Shown here one piece after another: positions 21,542 to 33,111 of a DNA stretch of 64,000 nt. The stretch is from Dendrolimus kikuchii (lineage: Eukaryota > Arthropoda > Insecta > Lepidoptera > Lasiocampidae), in NCBI GenBank assembly GCA_019925095.2, contig CM034407.1, positions 4,115,210 to 4,179,209 on the forward strand, written 5' to 3'. The notes beneath the pieces were generated by a model. That model saw nothing but the letters and a program-made list of their open reading frames with translations, was not told the DNA's origin and ran no database searches. The position numbers and the translations under genes are program-made. The first letter of the stretch is position 1, and every line of letters begins with the position of its first letter.

Positions 21542-22665
21542 TAATTGCTAATTAAATACATTTTTTATCTTAAATAACTCTATATATTGTTTCATTATAA
21601 TTATTTAAAAATAGGTAGTTTAATTTATACTTTAATAAAAATACAAATAATTGAATTATCTCAATTATAATATAATGTTCAGGACGTGTTAAATTTAATT
21701 GTATACAAGTAGTTAAAGTTTAGTAGCATAATCCCCTCTGTCTACCCCGTAAGGGACATGACAATATAAATAGGTGATTAGAGTAATAGTTTTGAAATTG
21801 AAAAATATTTTTGTTTTATCGTATAACATAATCTCTGGAATTGTTGAATCCATTCAAAAAGTTCTTTATTAGGGTAAAAACTAGTTACTATAATAAAACT
21901 ACATTTTAATTTAAGCGCGGTATTTTATTTCTTTATTAATTCTAAAACATATATAATATTAAAGTAAACACTTACAAACCAGGATAAGTACTGTATTAAA
22001 TGCAAAGAATGTTTTGTTTCATTAGATAAACTACAATGTGGGCTTTGTGTTCGTACTTCATACACAAGGACAACAAACCTACTTGGCGGTATATCACTTC
22101 ACTTCGGAGTTGATAAAAAGGGTTTTATGTTTCATAAACTTCCTCAAATAAGTCCTAGCTCACTCTATAATTCGCTATAAATTCGTCTTCAATCATTGAA
22201 AATACGCTATTTGTATAACGCATTATACGAGGCTCATTTCTTCTTTCTTGTAGTTTTTATTGTGCATTTTACGTAAAATGTGCGATATTAGTACTAATTT
22301 AGCCATATTAGGAACTTATTATTTATTAAAAACCACTTAAAACGCAAAACAATTTCTAAAAAGTTACACTTTTGTTATTGGAAAAATCACAATAGTCAAC
22401 ACAATATTGTCGCAATACACAGCTGTCAAAATCAACTCGAGAGTAGCGATAAGATCCCGATTCCGATTTCGTTTAGTTCTCCAAATTGACACGCAATCTC
22501 AAATCAATTTGGCGCTAGTGTTGAAATCAAGAGTAAGAAACGTTCAAATTTCAATCCCGATCTGTCGGAATTAGATTCGAGGGTAGAGCGAGTTGAATTC
22601 CTTGATTCTCTGAGTACTACTGGACTTCCATCACAAAATAAAATAAAACAATGGCGTCACTATTA
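21542..22665. other. Intergenic DNA, no gene seen
   Basis: AT-rich. No ORF above background. It ends at the TA target site of the pogo-like element. Confidence 0.6.
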
Positions 22666-22674
22666 CCGTAAACC

Positions 22675-23190
22675 GGGGTGGATAGAAATCGCGGGGCGAA
22701 TAGAAAAAAAACCGGGAAAGATTTTTGTACTACAACCTACAGTTCTTTGGAAGAAAAATTCTACTTTTTTTTTGATATTTTAAAACTACAACATTTTTTT
22801 AATGAGATGGCAACCCCAATTTTGTCGTGAAGTTAGTAGAAGGTTTAAAAATTTCATTTGAATTTTATTAGTAGTAAAATTAAAAAGGGGATTTTTTATA
22901 TGAAAGACATTATTTATTACAGTATAAAGTTGTGTCAAGTGATCTTTAGTTTATCAAGATTAAGTTTTTATATACCAGTAAGTATAATTTTTATTTAAAT
23001 TTAGTATTATAGAAGAAAATAAAATATTGTATAAATTTTACAAAGTTCTGAGGTAAATAGAAACGGGAAAGGGCTGAATAGATACGTCGTAAGGGGTGAA
23101 TAGATACGTCATATGGGGTTAATAGGAACGGGAAGGGGTTAATAGAAACGGGAAAGGGGTCATTAGAAAAACGCTATTTAGGGTTGTCAC
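22675..23190. repeat. Left subterminal motif array of the pogo element
   Basis: Variants of GGGGT(G/T)AATAGAAACGGG recur at about 22675, 22693, 23050, 23071, 23093, 23115, 23135 and 23156. The right end has inverted copies (26245-26290, 26455-26475), and both arrays border an inverted AGGGTTGTC. Such arrays are plausible transposase-binding sites; that role is inference. Confidence 0.75.
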
Positions 23191-23390
23191 TTCTTGTATT
23201 GTGTGAATGTTCCTACTGTATCTACCTATAATTAAAGGTTAAATACAATAAAATAAAACTACGTTTTACGCTTACCAAGAGTGATTCATACTAACTTTAA
23301 TATTTTATAACGTTGTTTAAGAGTGTCTAGCATTCTTGAGAATCTAGGAAAAAATATAATACATGCACTTTTTATTGTTGTAGGTACATA

Positions 23391-25574
23391 ATGCCTCGTG
23401 TTTACAAACCTAATCCACGAGGAAAACTATATAAAAAGTATGACGAAGAACTAATAGAACAAGCGGTGGCCGAATACAAAACAACAAAACATTCCTTAAA
23501 GATTGTAGCTGCAAAATATAATATTGATAAGTCTGTTTTATATAGACATAGTACAAGAACTATGAGAAAACAGGGTGGACAAACTATATTGTCAGAACAG
23601 GAAGAAAAAGAGATTATAAAATATATAAATATATGTGCAGAGTGGGGATATCCCCTTGATTCGTTAGATCTAGGATTCCTTGTTAAATATTATTTGGATA
23701 AATTAGGTAAAAATGTACTTAAATTTAAAAATAATCTTCCAGGACCTGATTTTGTATCAGGGTTTCTTAAAAGAAATAAATAAATCTCACAAAGAAATTG
23801 CCAAAATATAAAGAAAAACAGAGCAGAGGTCTCACCGGAATCGATTAGATCCTACTTTCAGGAATTAGAAATATCTTTGACTAATATTGAGCCCTGTAAT
23901 ATCATTAACTATGATGAAACGAATTTAACTGATGATCCGGGTCGCAAAAAAATACTTACAAAAGGGGGCACAAAGTACCCTGAGAGGGTAGTCAATCATT
24001 CAAAGGCATCGATATCAATAATGATAGCTGCCACCGCATCAGGAGTATTGCTGCCACCATACGTAGTATACAAAGCTCAAAATTTGTACGATACCTGGAC
24101 TGAAAATGGGCCTCCAGGAACTCGATACAATCGATCGCAAAGCGGATGGTTCGAATCCAATATTTTCGAGGACTGGATTAAAACTATTGTCTTGCCTTAT
24201 TTTAAAGATAAAGAAGGCAAGAAATCTCTTATAGGCGACAACTTATCTTCGCATCTTTCATTTGATGTGATCAAACTATGTCACGAAGAGAACATTTCCT
24301 TTGTTTTTTTACCTGCAAATAGTACTCATCTTACACTACCACTGGATGTAGCCTTCTTCCGCCCCATGAAGATTGCGTGGCGGAACATTCTTTTAAAATG
24401 GAAGAAGACAGACGGAAAGAATCATGCATCTGTTCCAAAGGGGTTTTTCCCAAAAGTTTTAAAAAAACTTGTCGAAGGCCTCAATGAAAATAGCAAAGAT
24501 AATATATTAGCAGGTTTTAGAAAATCAGGCATATGGCCTATTAATGAAAATCAAGTTTTAAATAGAATACTACGTGTGAATGATAATTTAAAAAATGATG
24601 ATGCAGTGGAAAAATCCGTTCTTAATATTCTCAAGGAAATGAGGTATGGAAGTATGAATATCACTGAACAAAAAAAAAAGAAAATTAGATATAATTCCTG
24701 GAAGAAGTGTAGGTACTGAAGTTGAAGATTATGTAGAAACAAAAGAAGATTTTTTTAATAAAACAAAGAACGTAAAAAAATTATGAAACCACTTCATTGA
24801 AATCCAAAAAGATCAAAAAAGAGAAAGGACAAGGTAAAAAAAGTAAAAAACAAGATCAAGAAGAGAATGAAAAAGAGAGAAATAAAGAAAATATTGAAGA
24901 TATAGAAAAAAAGTATCACTAGCAGAAAGCGATAAAACAATTTCTGTAAGTTCAAATATAGAAACAATGCCAACACTTTTTGAAGACCTTTTGTTAGTTG
25001 GTGAAGAAGCCCATACAATTGAAGATGAAAATGTACTTCATTATGTACCAGAAGGGGATGTGACTCAGATACTGCAACATAATTTGCAGCAAGACGATAA
25101 TATATATATTAGCGAGAATTTCCAAGTGTTGTTGATACCCTAGATGAGGAGGGACTATCTAAATATACATTATGTACTAAAGACCAAACAATCGTTAGCG
25201 GCAGTAAAAACATAGTTCATAATAACAACTCTTCACTATGCAATGTTGATTTTGAAGAGCTGTTTGACAATGGAAAAGAAAATATTAGTTGGACAAAAAG
25301 GGATGGAGAATATAGATTAAAAAATAAAGAATTATATGGAAAAAAAATTAAAATTATTGCTAATGAAAAATTGACACATGTTACAATGAAAGATAAAATA
25401 ACAATTAATAATTGCAAAAAAATCTCTAAAATTACTCCTTTAAATATTTTTAAAACAAAAACTGCAGATCAACCAAGTACAAGCGGTTTGCACGCTAAAT
25501 CTTCACGAAGACCATCTTATCACAAAAATGATTCTGAAATTCTTGAAGCTTTAATGTATGATGCCTTTATATAA
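23391..25574 (+). pseudogene. pogo-like transposase (HTH + DDE_1), nearly intact
   Basis: Start at 23391 (MPRVYKPNPRGKLYKKY). Residues 15-60 form a psq/CENP-B-type helix-turn-helix (ELIEQAVAEYKTTKHSLKIV, YNIDKSVLYRH). The catalytic domain follows in the same frame after a single TAA at 23781: NIINYDETNLTDDPGR (first Asp), SLIGDNLSSHLSF (second) and LPLDVAFFRPM (third), spacing DD35D. A run of A at about 24667 shifts the frame; the Lys/Glu-rich C-terminus continues in other frames to SEILEALMYDAFI at 25574. Apparently only one stop and a few frameshifts separate it from a complete protein of about 720 aa. Confidence 0.88.
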
Positions 25575-26481
25575 AAGTGCTCTGTTATTTAAGTATATGT
25601 CTAATAACCTTTATTTGAATTTTCGTAAGGGACAACCATTTTTAAAAAAAGCAAAGAAACATCTTTCTTGTTATTGTTGTTACTTTTCATTTGTATCTAG
25701 TTAAGGGTAATAATTATTTTACAAATTAAAAAGTAGAATTAAAAATAAAGATGTTTTGTACTTTTCTGAACAATTTCCCTTGCGATAGTTAAGATATAAA
25801 AAATAAACTAAACTATAATCGGATATTAGACATTTAATAAAGAAAACTTTTGCTAAAGGATTGTTATAATATAATTTCTATTACCTACCTTTTTATTTCA
25901 CATGAATTTAATAAAAGACTGATTATAAAATTAAACTTGTGTATTATTTCACAAAAACGTATTAACATTTCATACCTACGTATTCATTCAATTCATTTAC
26001 AAATTAAAAAGATCTGTTTCATAGTTTTTTCAAATACCTAAGGGTGCAAAAGAGGGGGTGAAGTTATGTATAATATAAGAAAGGACATCTTTTAGCCAAC
26101 TAATACTTTCACAGAAGTAATTCAAGGCGAGTGAAGCAATGGGCAAAGCGCTAGTTACATATAAATAAAAACAAGTAGGTGGTAAGTTAAATCTTGTAAC
26201 AATACAATTTCCGAAATTGAAGATAGACAACCCTACAGAATTTTTCTATTCACCTCGTATGACGTGTCTATTGACCCCAAGTCCAGGGTAAATAGAGATG
26301 GTCAATATTTTTGCGTATTTTGTCTAAAATACGAAATAAAACATATCTTTACTAATTTAAAAATGCAAAACCAACCTAGACTCATAACATAATTGCTTTC
26401 AGAATTATATAATTAATCGAAAACTATACGAACATCGTTTCTAAAGTTCAAAAATGTCTCTATTCACCCCATCTTACGGTA

Positions 26482-26935
26482 TTCTGTTACGCAATTTAAG
26501 CCCCCCAAAATTATGCAACGGAATTAGACTGAAAGTAACTTCTCTCCAACGTAACATAATAGAAGCGGAGATTTTGACAGGGTATGGTGTCGGTGAGTTT
26601 TTATACCCCGAATTCCACTGATTCCAAACAATTACCCTTTCCGTTTTAAACGTGTACAGTTCCCGGTTAGTTTGTGTTACGCAATGTTAATAAACAAAGC
26701 TCAAGGGCAGGCGCTCCGTGTTGCGGGCGTGGACCTCAGTGTCAACTGTTTTTATTCGGCCAGCTCTATGTTGCTTTCTCCCGTGTAAGTCAGCCAGCCA
26801 ACCTATTTGTCCATATTCCGGATTAATTTACGTTGAATGTCGTTTATAAAGAAGCATTATAAGGTATTGCGATCTATAAAATTTTAATTGAAGGAATAAT
26901 AAATACCACGCGGCCGAAGTCGCGGCATCAGCTAG
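26482..26935 (+). mobile_element. Helitron 3' end with PIF1-helicase remnant
   Basis: Coding fragments match the C-terminus of a Helitron helicase: LLRNLSPPKLCNGIRL, IIEAEILTGYGVGEF, and after shifts LINKAQGQALRVAGVDLS and GLIYVECR-type residues. The non-coding tail ends with an inverted CGCG...CGCG hairpin (26909-26924) and CTAG at 26932-26935 followed by T, the expected Helitron 3' terminus. The 5' part is absent; the pogo element abuts it directly. Confidence 0.78.
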
Positions 26936-26989
26936 TTCCTAAATATAATGACGTGTATTGGCCAAGGCTCGAGGAATATATGACACCAA

Positions 26990-27402
26990 TCATTATAAAT
27001 GATCTCCCAGAGGACCTGCAATGAAATCACAAAAACAACCACAAATCGATCAAATATAATCTGAAAAGATTCTATATTGACTCCCAAAGCAGATCATCAG
27101 GCTCACATGTGCAGACCAGGGACTAAAACAGAACCATATACTAGAATATTGATGACTCCGCTTTTATTATCAAATCAGAACATTTGAATAATGATAATTT
27201 TTTTACTTATTCTTGGAATGTTTCTTATTATTTATTGTCTTCACCGCCACTGTTGTTTTAATATTTTCCTTAGTTTAGGGGGTGGCCTGGAAGAGATCGC
27301 TTTAAGCGATAAGGCCGCCCTTTGTTCAACATTTATTGTACTTAGTTTTAAGAACGTAGTTTTAATTTTTGGTGAACAATAAAGTGTTTTCATTCATTCA
27401 TA
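26990..27402 (+). mobile_element. LINE 3' end (lepidopteran-type hairpin tail)
   Basis: A short decayed coding start (NDLPEDLQ) leads into a 3' UTR with the perfect palindrome ATCGCTTTAAGCGAT (27297-27311), AAGGCCGCCCTTTGTTCA, an AATAAAG signal and the tail (CATT)n ending about 27402. From memory the AGATCGCTT...AAGCGATAAGGCCGCC block marks a LINE family abundant in Lepidoptera. Confidence 0.75.
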
Positions 27403-27735
27403 ACAACTCCTCGCTTCTGCTCCTATTTTTATAAAACATTAATATTGTGTAAATTCATTTTTTTTAATGGCACTACGTATGTACCTAATGTATTTAGAAG
27501 ACTCTCTGTGGCACGAATAATCCCATGAGGTTTCTATGCTACATTGAATGTATGTAGATATTTATGAATTACATGTAATACATGTCATGTCTCAACTAGA
27601 TTTTCATGAATTGCATGTAATGCATAGACGTTTGAAGAGACTTAATTTTTTGCTCCTGTGTAAAGTTTCATTCTTTCACTCACCTGATTCTGCGGTCAGT
27701 CTTACAAAGATCTACTGTGTTGTGTTTTGAATTAT
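27403..27735. other. Intergenic DNA, nothing recognised
   Basis: AT-rich. Contains imperfect repeats of an ATTACATGTAAT/GCATGTAATGCAT type at 27560-27630. No ORF worth naming. Confidence 0.5.
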
Positions 27736-27739
27736 TTTG

Positions 27740-28560
27740 ATGGGAAAAGTGCAAAGGTGTCAAGACCTTTGTTAGGCGAACAAATGCGGCACATCTCAGA
27801 AGACCGTGATGACTGTGCGGAATGGCTCCAAAGGGCAGTATGACATGTGACTTATTCGTAGAATTTATACAAAATCAAGGTAGATTCAAGGTGTTAGGAA
27901 AAAGTTTACTGATCTTTGATGTTGCCAAATGTCACCTTTCAATTGAGGCACTTGATGAATTTGATGAAAATGACGCAGTCCTATATTGTCTCCCTTCAAA
28001 TACGACACATGAGCTTCAGCCGCTTGAGAAATTTATAAACAAGTCGTATGTACATCATTGGGATGAAGCTTGTATACAATTTTTATATGCTAATGCAGAA
28101 AAAAATTACAAGAGCCACATTTAATAAAATATTTAGTCAAGTCTGGCTCTAATGTATGACACACAGTAATATAGTTATTAGTTTTAAGGCAATAGGTCTC
28201 TTTCCTTTAAATCCTGAAGCAATCCCAGAGGAAGCTTATGCCCCATCGGCTTTAACAGAAATTCCATACTCTCCAATTTGTGAGTTGCCCAAACAGGACC
28301 CTCCTGGGTCTTATAGTGATACTGATAATCTGTTAATTTAATCAGAAATTCCATACACTTCAACTTGTGAGCAGCCCATGCGAAACTAGTGCAGACGATT
28401 ATACGGGTAACTTTCAGTATCGTACAGAATGATCAGAATTAGTACTAACCTTTGAAGACAAAATAATAAACTATCGTACTGTGAATTACAGTTCATCACC
28501 TGAGTGTTCAGAAGAATAAATAAATTTATCACCTTCTCTTTCAGAAGCAGGTTGTTCCGG
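27740..28560 (+). pseudogene. pogo-like transposase fragment 2
   Basis: MTCDLFVEFIQNQGRF, then LLIFDVAKCHLSIEALDEF (second catalytic Asp) and VLYCLPSNTTHELQPLEKF (Glu or shift where the third Asp is expected), then NIVISFKAIGLFPLNPEAIP and EEAYAPSALTEIPYS. This is the DDE_1 C-terminal half of a Tigger-like transposase of a different family from the element at 22666. Frame breaks at about 28125 and 28340; decayed coding can be followed to about 28560. Confidence 0.82.
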
Positions 28561-28569
28561 GATATACAT

Positions 28570-29865
28570 AAAGTAAACAGAGAAATAAGTCCTATTTCGG
28601 GTATTGCAAGTGCATGGAATATAGAGTCAAATTGCCTGATCACGACTGGGTAATTGCTGAACGGCACAAATTAATACTGTTCATGTCAGTTTATGATGGT
28701 ATCAAAATAACTTCCAATATTCTAGAACAAGCCGTTATTTTAAGCCACTATACATCGCTTTTCGAAGTCGAACATCCACCGCTAATACGCTCAAGATTTC
28801 GAGACGGTTCTCGAGCTGTAAAGAGTTTCAATCATTAGCTAAAACTGACCATGGATTAATAAGACCAGTGGTGATCATGATGGTGGATGCAGGCCCAGAT
28901 GGAAATCCACGTTATCAAAAAGTTTACGATTTGCTATACAACATTTTAAGCGACTTGATTTCGATGTTTTGTTTATAACTACAAATGCTCCTGGTAGAAG
29001 TGCCTATAACTGAGAAGAGAGTAGAATGGCTCCTCTTAGTCGGGAACTGGCTGGTTTGGTATTGGCTCATGACGATTTTGAGTCTCATTTGGATGACCGT
29101 GGCGTTACAATTGATGAACATTTAGAAAAATCAAATTTTGAGTATGCGGGAATTGTATTAGCAAAGATATGGAGTTCAATGGAAATTTATGGTTATCATG
29201 TCACTGCAAAATATATTGGGTCGGGCGAGCCAGATGTTCCTGATTTACCAGACATTAAATGGTATTCAGAACATGTCCGTAAAAGCCAATACTTGCTTCA
29301 AATTGTTAAATGTAAAAACACAGAATGCTGTCGTCCAAGAAATGGCTTATTTAGATTACTAATCAACAGGTTTCTCCCAGCACCAGTGAAAGTAAAACAG
29401 ATAGTTGATGACTTAGTTTTGGGTGATGTAGGGAAGTTTCTCAGTCTTTCACTCAATTTAGCTCTAACACTAGAATTCTGCACTCAAAGATTTTTTACAA
29501 ATGCCCTATGATTATTTTTGTCCAACAGTAAAATCGAAACTATCAGGTCGAACATGCAAAATATATGGTCTTTATCATGCTTTCGTCAAGTCATTAAACC
29601 GTCATATTTCGGTGATGCATAAAACAGTGAACACTTCCATCGAAAGAAGAGTACCTTTGCGAATGGTTGCTCGACGTTCTAACGAATTTATGTGGTTAAG
29701 ACAAAATTTAGACGAATACCAAGATGTTGAATGGTTTGATAAGAACGATGTCGATATTCTAAAATCCTACGAAAGTGAGCATTCACACCAAGTCGGGTAG
29801 CAAACATCCAATGTCGTCGAAGATTTAGACATGGATGCAGGTGTCATGGACTGAGGACTGTTAAT
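28570..29865 (+). pseudogene. Transposase-like protein of an unnamed family (NAPGRSAYN type)
   Basis: MEYRVKLPDHDWVIAERHKL (28615), then RPVVIMMVDAGPDGNPRYQK (28860), TNAPGRSAYN, MAPLSRELAGLVLAHDDFES (29026), NFEYAGIVLAKIWSSM, SQYLLQIVKCKNTECC, and after a frameshift MPYDYFCPTVKSKLSGRTC with CKIYGLYH (29501), ending about 29850. I recognise this motif order from uncharacterised insect and cnidarian proteins. The spaced acidic residues (VDAGPD, later HDDFESHLDD) suggest an RNase-H-fold nuclease/transposase, but no named family can be assigned. At least three frameshifts and one stop. Confidence 0.65.
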
Positions 29866-30848
29866 TTAACTTTATATATCAACATTTTAAAAGTTCAAAA
29901 CACATGAACGTGTTAATCGTTAATATATTAAAAACTTTATTTTATTTTAATTTAAAATTATAATAAATTACCATGTTAACAATAAAGATTATGTGTGTGA
30001 AATACCTCTATCTCCTAGCTAGGTTAAACCAGCCAATCGTTGGCACTCCTCCAATTATTAAAACAAAAAACAAGGAACCTATAGACTATTCAAGTTCAGT
30101 ATGCATTAAAAAGTAAAATAGTATTATTTTTCTGTTAAAAATTGGCAATACTGTTCCAATAACTAATATGACGGTTTAGAAACAATAACTGACATTTTGT
30201 GCTAGTGATTTGGAGTAGTTATTTTGGTTTCTTCTTAAGCTTTATTAATCATATTATATCGCAGCTATTCGGCTTATTGATACTTTCGAAATATTATTTT
30301 TATACTTAATGACAATAGATCCAAAGATTTTTTTTTTTATCACATTTTATATATTTCACATGTGCCATATGCATTGTTGGAAATCGAATATCGATATCTT
30401 ATGTTACAATGCACATCACTATAACATGTGATATGTAGACATCACTAAGCTCTCTTGCACAAATGGCTTCCTAGAGAAAACTGTGTTCACCCAAGTATAT
30501 CATATTAAATATCATTATAAATAGTGTTAATTCTTTCATTGATCCACCAAGGACCTCAAATCATAACATGAATCAATAAATTCATCAAAATCCTTTTTTA
30601 TTCCCATTAGTGCCAATGTTAGGATTTCTACGAATATTATCTACAAGCGAGTTTATGATCTATTTGTAAAGGTTTTAAATTAAATTATTGTTTGTCCATC
30701 AACATTTTTTCTTTAATAGCAATTTCCAAATGTTGGCACACAGTGCCTATAGCAAAAGCTAATTACTGGCAGTAGTGCCCATAATAGAATATGGAGTGCT
30801 AATAACCTATGTGTATCTTTTTTATTCATACAGAGTACATCGTAAACA
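29866..30848. other. Intergenic DNA, no gene seen
   Basis: AT-rich, no convincing ORF. A GAATATCGATATC palindromic stretch occurs near 30390. Confidence 0.6.
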
Positions 30849-31260
30849 ATGAAGAAACGAAATGAAAAAGACACAAATAAAAAGAAGTCTAGAGGAAAAA
30901 CAGAAATAATAAAACGAAAACATTATAGTGAGGAAAATAGAAAAAAAGCTTTAGACGCTATTAAAAATGGCATGGCCAAAAAGCAAGCAGCGAAAAAATA
31001 TCAAGTTCCTCGGATTAACTTACAATTTCGCATTAAGAAACCAGATCATAAACCTCAGCCTGGTCAGAGTCCAGTACTCAACGCAGACAAAGAGAATAAA
31101 ATAAAGAATTGGTTAAATGTCAGCCATGCAAAGGGTTTTCCTAAACGTAATGATCTTTTGAATAGCGTATCAGAATTTTTAAAAATAGCGGCCGATCTAA
31201 CCCGTTCAGAGACAACATTCCAGGAGATACAATGACACAAAAGGATGGTTTCAGGCGATT
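30849..31260 (+). pseudogene. pogo-like transposase N-terminus (third copy)
   Basis: 128-codon ORF from a Lys-rich start: KRKHYSEENRKKALDAIKN, GMAKKQAAKKYQVPRINLQF and ADKENKIKNWLNVSHAKGFP, a psq-type HTH followed by the second DNA-binding helix region. It is truncated near 31235, before the catalytic domain. Confidence 0.78.
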
Positions 31261-31394
31261 GAAATATACCTTAAAGGTCATGGTTTGTTTGAAATTCTAT
31301 TAGACCCAAAATGTACGGTGTAAATGTATGTACGGTGAGTGTAACAACTGCTCCAAGAAAAGCGTTATTTGTAATTTATTGCAACAAAACCTGA

Positions 31395-32136
31395 GGCTGG
31401 TTTTAGAGTAACGCTGACCATCGGCGCCAACAGGTCAGCGCGTAGCCTGTCAGCGCGGAGGGTGAGCGCGAAACGTTTCAGTATCGTGCTGATCGCCGTA
31501 GAGTACAGGCGTAGACAGACAGACGAAAAATGCGGAGAGCAATAATCATTGCTGCTTTGTACTACCTATCGAAAAGAAAGAAAAAATAACGACGAAGACT
31601 TCATGTTCATCCATTGATTGAACAGAGAGCCGTCGCAGGAGAATTTGTTACGTTATATGGTACTTTAAGGGCTGACGAAACAAAATTCTTTAATTACTTT
31701 CGAATGTCGACTAGAACTTTCGACGAATTACTAGCAAAGACAGATGATAAACTGGTCCATTCCAGCTTACGACGTGTGCCTATACCTCTGAAAGACTGAT
31801 GGTGACGTTGATGCATCCCATAAATTCTTTCTCAGGCGTACTTCGTCGATCACACGGCTAGTGTCCACATCGCGATTCGTCATGTCTGTACAAGCTGACG
31901 GCGCCCGTTCGGTTCGACACTAAAACGCTCACTGAAGACAGAGGCGCCCGAGCGATGATCAGCGCCGACCGCTACGCGGCGCCGACGCGCGATGCGTACG
32001 GCCGCTGAGCTGTCGGCGCCGACCACCGTCCGCGCTGACAGGTACGCATTATTCTAAAACGCTTCGTAGAATTTCATATATTTTGTCTATCAGCGCTGAC
32101 CGTCAGCGAGCGGTCGGCGTGACTCCAAAACCAGCC
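31395..32136 (+). mobile_element. PIF/Harbinger deletion derivative (742 bp)
   Basis: Flanked by TGA on both sides (31392-31394 and 32137-32139), a 3-bp target site as in Harbinger. Termini are inverted: left GGCTGGTTTTAGAGTAACGC, right (reverse complement) GGCTGGTTTTGGAGTCACGC. GC-rich ends carry repeated GTCAGCG/GTCGGCGCCGAC motifs. Inside, 31530-31800 encodes a Harbinger transposase N-terminus (LIEQRAVAGEFVTLYGTLR, FFNYFRMSTRTFDELLAK), with the catalytic part missing. It sits in an ORF that is continuous again when the element and one TGA are ignored. Confidence 0.93.
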
Positions 32137-32668
32137 TGAAGGTAGTGGCATGGAAAAGATGGGTTACAAAAAAACACGAATATAATAAGAAAATTAATTA
32201 CTCAGAGAACAGTGAAAGAGGAAGTGCTACAGATACTATAAACACTGCTACAAAAATCTTTCGTGATCAGATGATGATTTTTTTCAAGAAACATTATTAC
32301 AATATCACTCACCAATACACAATACAACAAAAAAACTGTAAGAACTTAACTGAATAGAAAGTACTGTTGCATTCCGACTTCCCCGAAAACTATAGTTGCA
32401 AACTAGCGGAAGAAGTTCAAGCTTTACACTTAGCACTTGGGTACATCGAAACATCAGATTTCCTTACACAATGGCGTTGTTTATATTAAATATGAGGATA
32501 ATCCGCAGACATCTTTCTGTACAATACCTTCAAACACTAAACATAGCCCTGGAGGAATATGGGTCCATCTTAAAACTGAATGATTAAAACTTATTAAAGA
32601 GTAATATCCCTAAGTAACTACACTGCATTTCTATTCAGATGGTCCAACAACACAATATAAGCAAAAAA

Positions 32669-32966
32669 AGCTATCCGTGCAGGAACGGAGAAAGAATACA
32701 ATTTCCTGCGGCCGGACGGCCTGTCGTAAGAGGTGACCAAACAACCCACAGCCAGGTGGTAGGGCATTTGCCCGACTGGATGGCTACCACCCCTGGTCTA
32801 AAGTATGTCGCCATAACAACCTTGAGTTGTGTTCCGGCATTAGTGACCAGGTTCCAATTTCCCTTAAAAGAGTAGCAGCACATTTCCACCACCTTTGATG
32901 TTGTAACCGCTTACCATCAAGTGGGCCGTCTGCCTGTCTACTTAACTCCTGCTATAAAAAAAAAAC
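32669..32966 (+). repeat. SINE-like retroposon, copy 2
   Basis: Matches 896-1128 (opposite orientation) over about 230 bp and extends about 60 bp further upstream (CGGCCGGACGGCCTGTCGTA). It ends with an A-run at about 32957-32966. It interrupts the ENYSCK-type pseudogene. A target-site duplication could not be defined because the flanks are A-rich. Confidence 0.75.
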
Positions 32967-33111
32967 TTTTACATGATAAATTAAATGGTATCACTGTTAT
33001 GATTCGTAAAAGCCACTTGGCCTTTTTTCAAGGCAAGTCACGGAAAAGGTGCCGCAGTTGATATAGGAGGATTCCACTGATAAAATGGTTCCACTGAAAA
33101 GTTTGGGTAAG

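Larger units (their letters stand above)
22666..26479 (+). mobile_element. pogo/Tigger-like DNA transposon (3.8 kb)
   Basis: Flanked by TA on both sides (22664-22665, 26480-26481). Termini are imperfect inverted repeats: left CCGTAAACCGGGGTGGATAG, right (reverse complement) CCGTAAGATGGGGTGAATAG. Subterminal DNA carries many copies of a motif like GGGGTGAATAGAAACGGG: about eight on the left (22675-23175) and three inverted on the right (26245-26475). Inside is one transposase gene with one early stop and a poly-A frameshift. Length, TA site, HTH plus DDE_1 transposase and DD35D spacing fit the pogo group of Tc1/mariner. Confidence 0.88.
31290..33050 (+). pseudogene. Transposase-like protein of an unnamed family (ENYSCK type)
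   Basis: Split by a Harbinger (31395-32136) and a SINE-like copy (32669-32966). Before: GECNNCSKKSVICNLLQQN. Between: VVAWKRWVTKKHEYNKK (32137), THQYTIQ, LLHSDFPENYSCKLAEEVQ (about 32370), SLHNGVVYIKYED and FYSDGPTTQYKQKK (32630-32668, one frame change). After: TWPFFKASHGKGAAVDIGGF (about 33015-33070). I know this order from uncharacterised proteins common in fish and arthropod genomes; conserved Asp in FSEN/FPEN and SDGPTTQY suggest an RNase-H-like core. Several shifts. Confidence 0.65.

Noticed and set aside
20390..22620. A single DNA transposon between 20.4 and 22.6 kb with the 21.3-kb exon inside
   Set aside because: I could not align the two ends as inverted repeats nor find a target duplication.
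24794..25018. Phe/Leu-rich minus-strand ORF opposite the pogo transposase
   Set aside because: It is the antisense of the Lys/Glu-rich transposase C-terminus.
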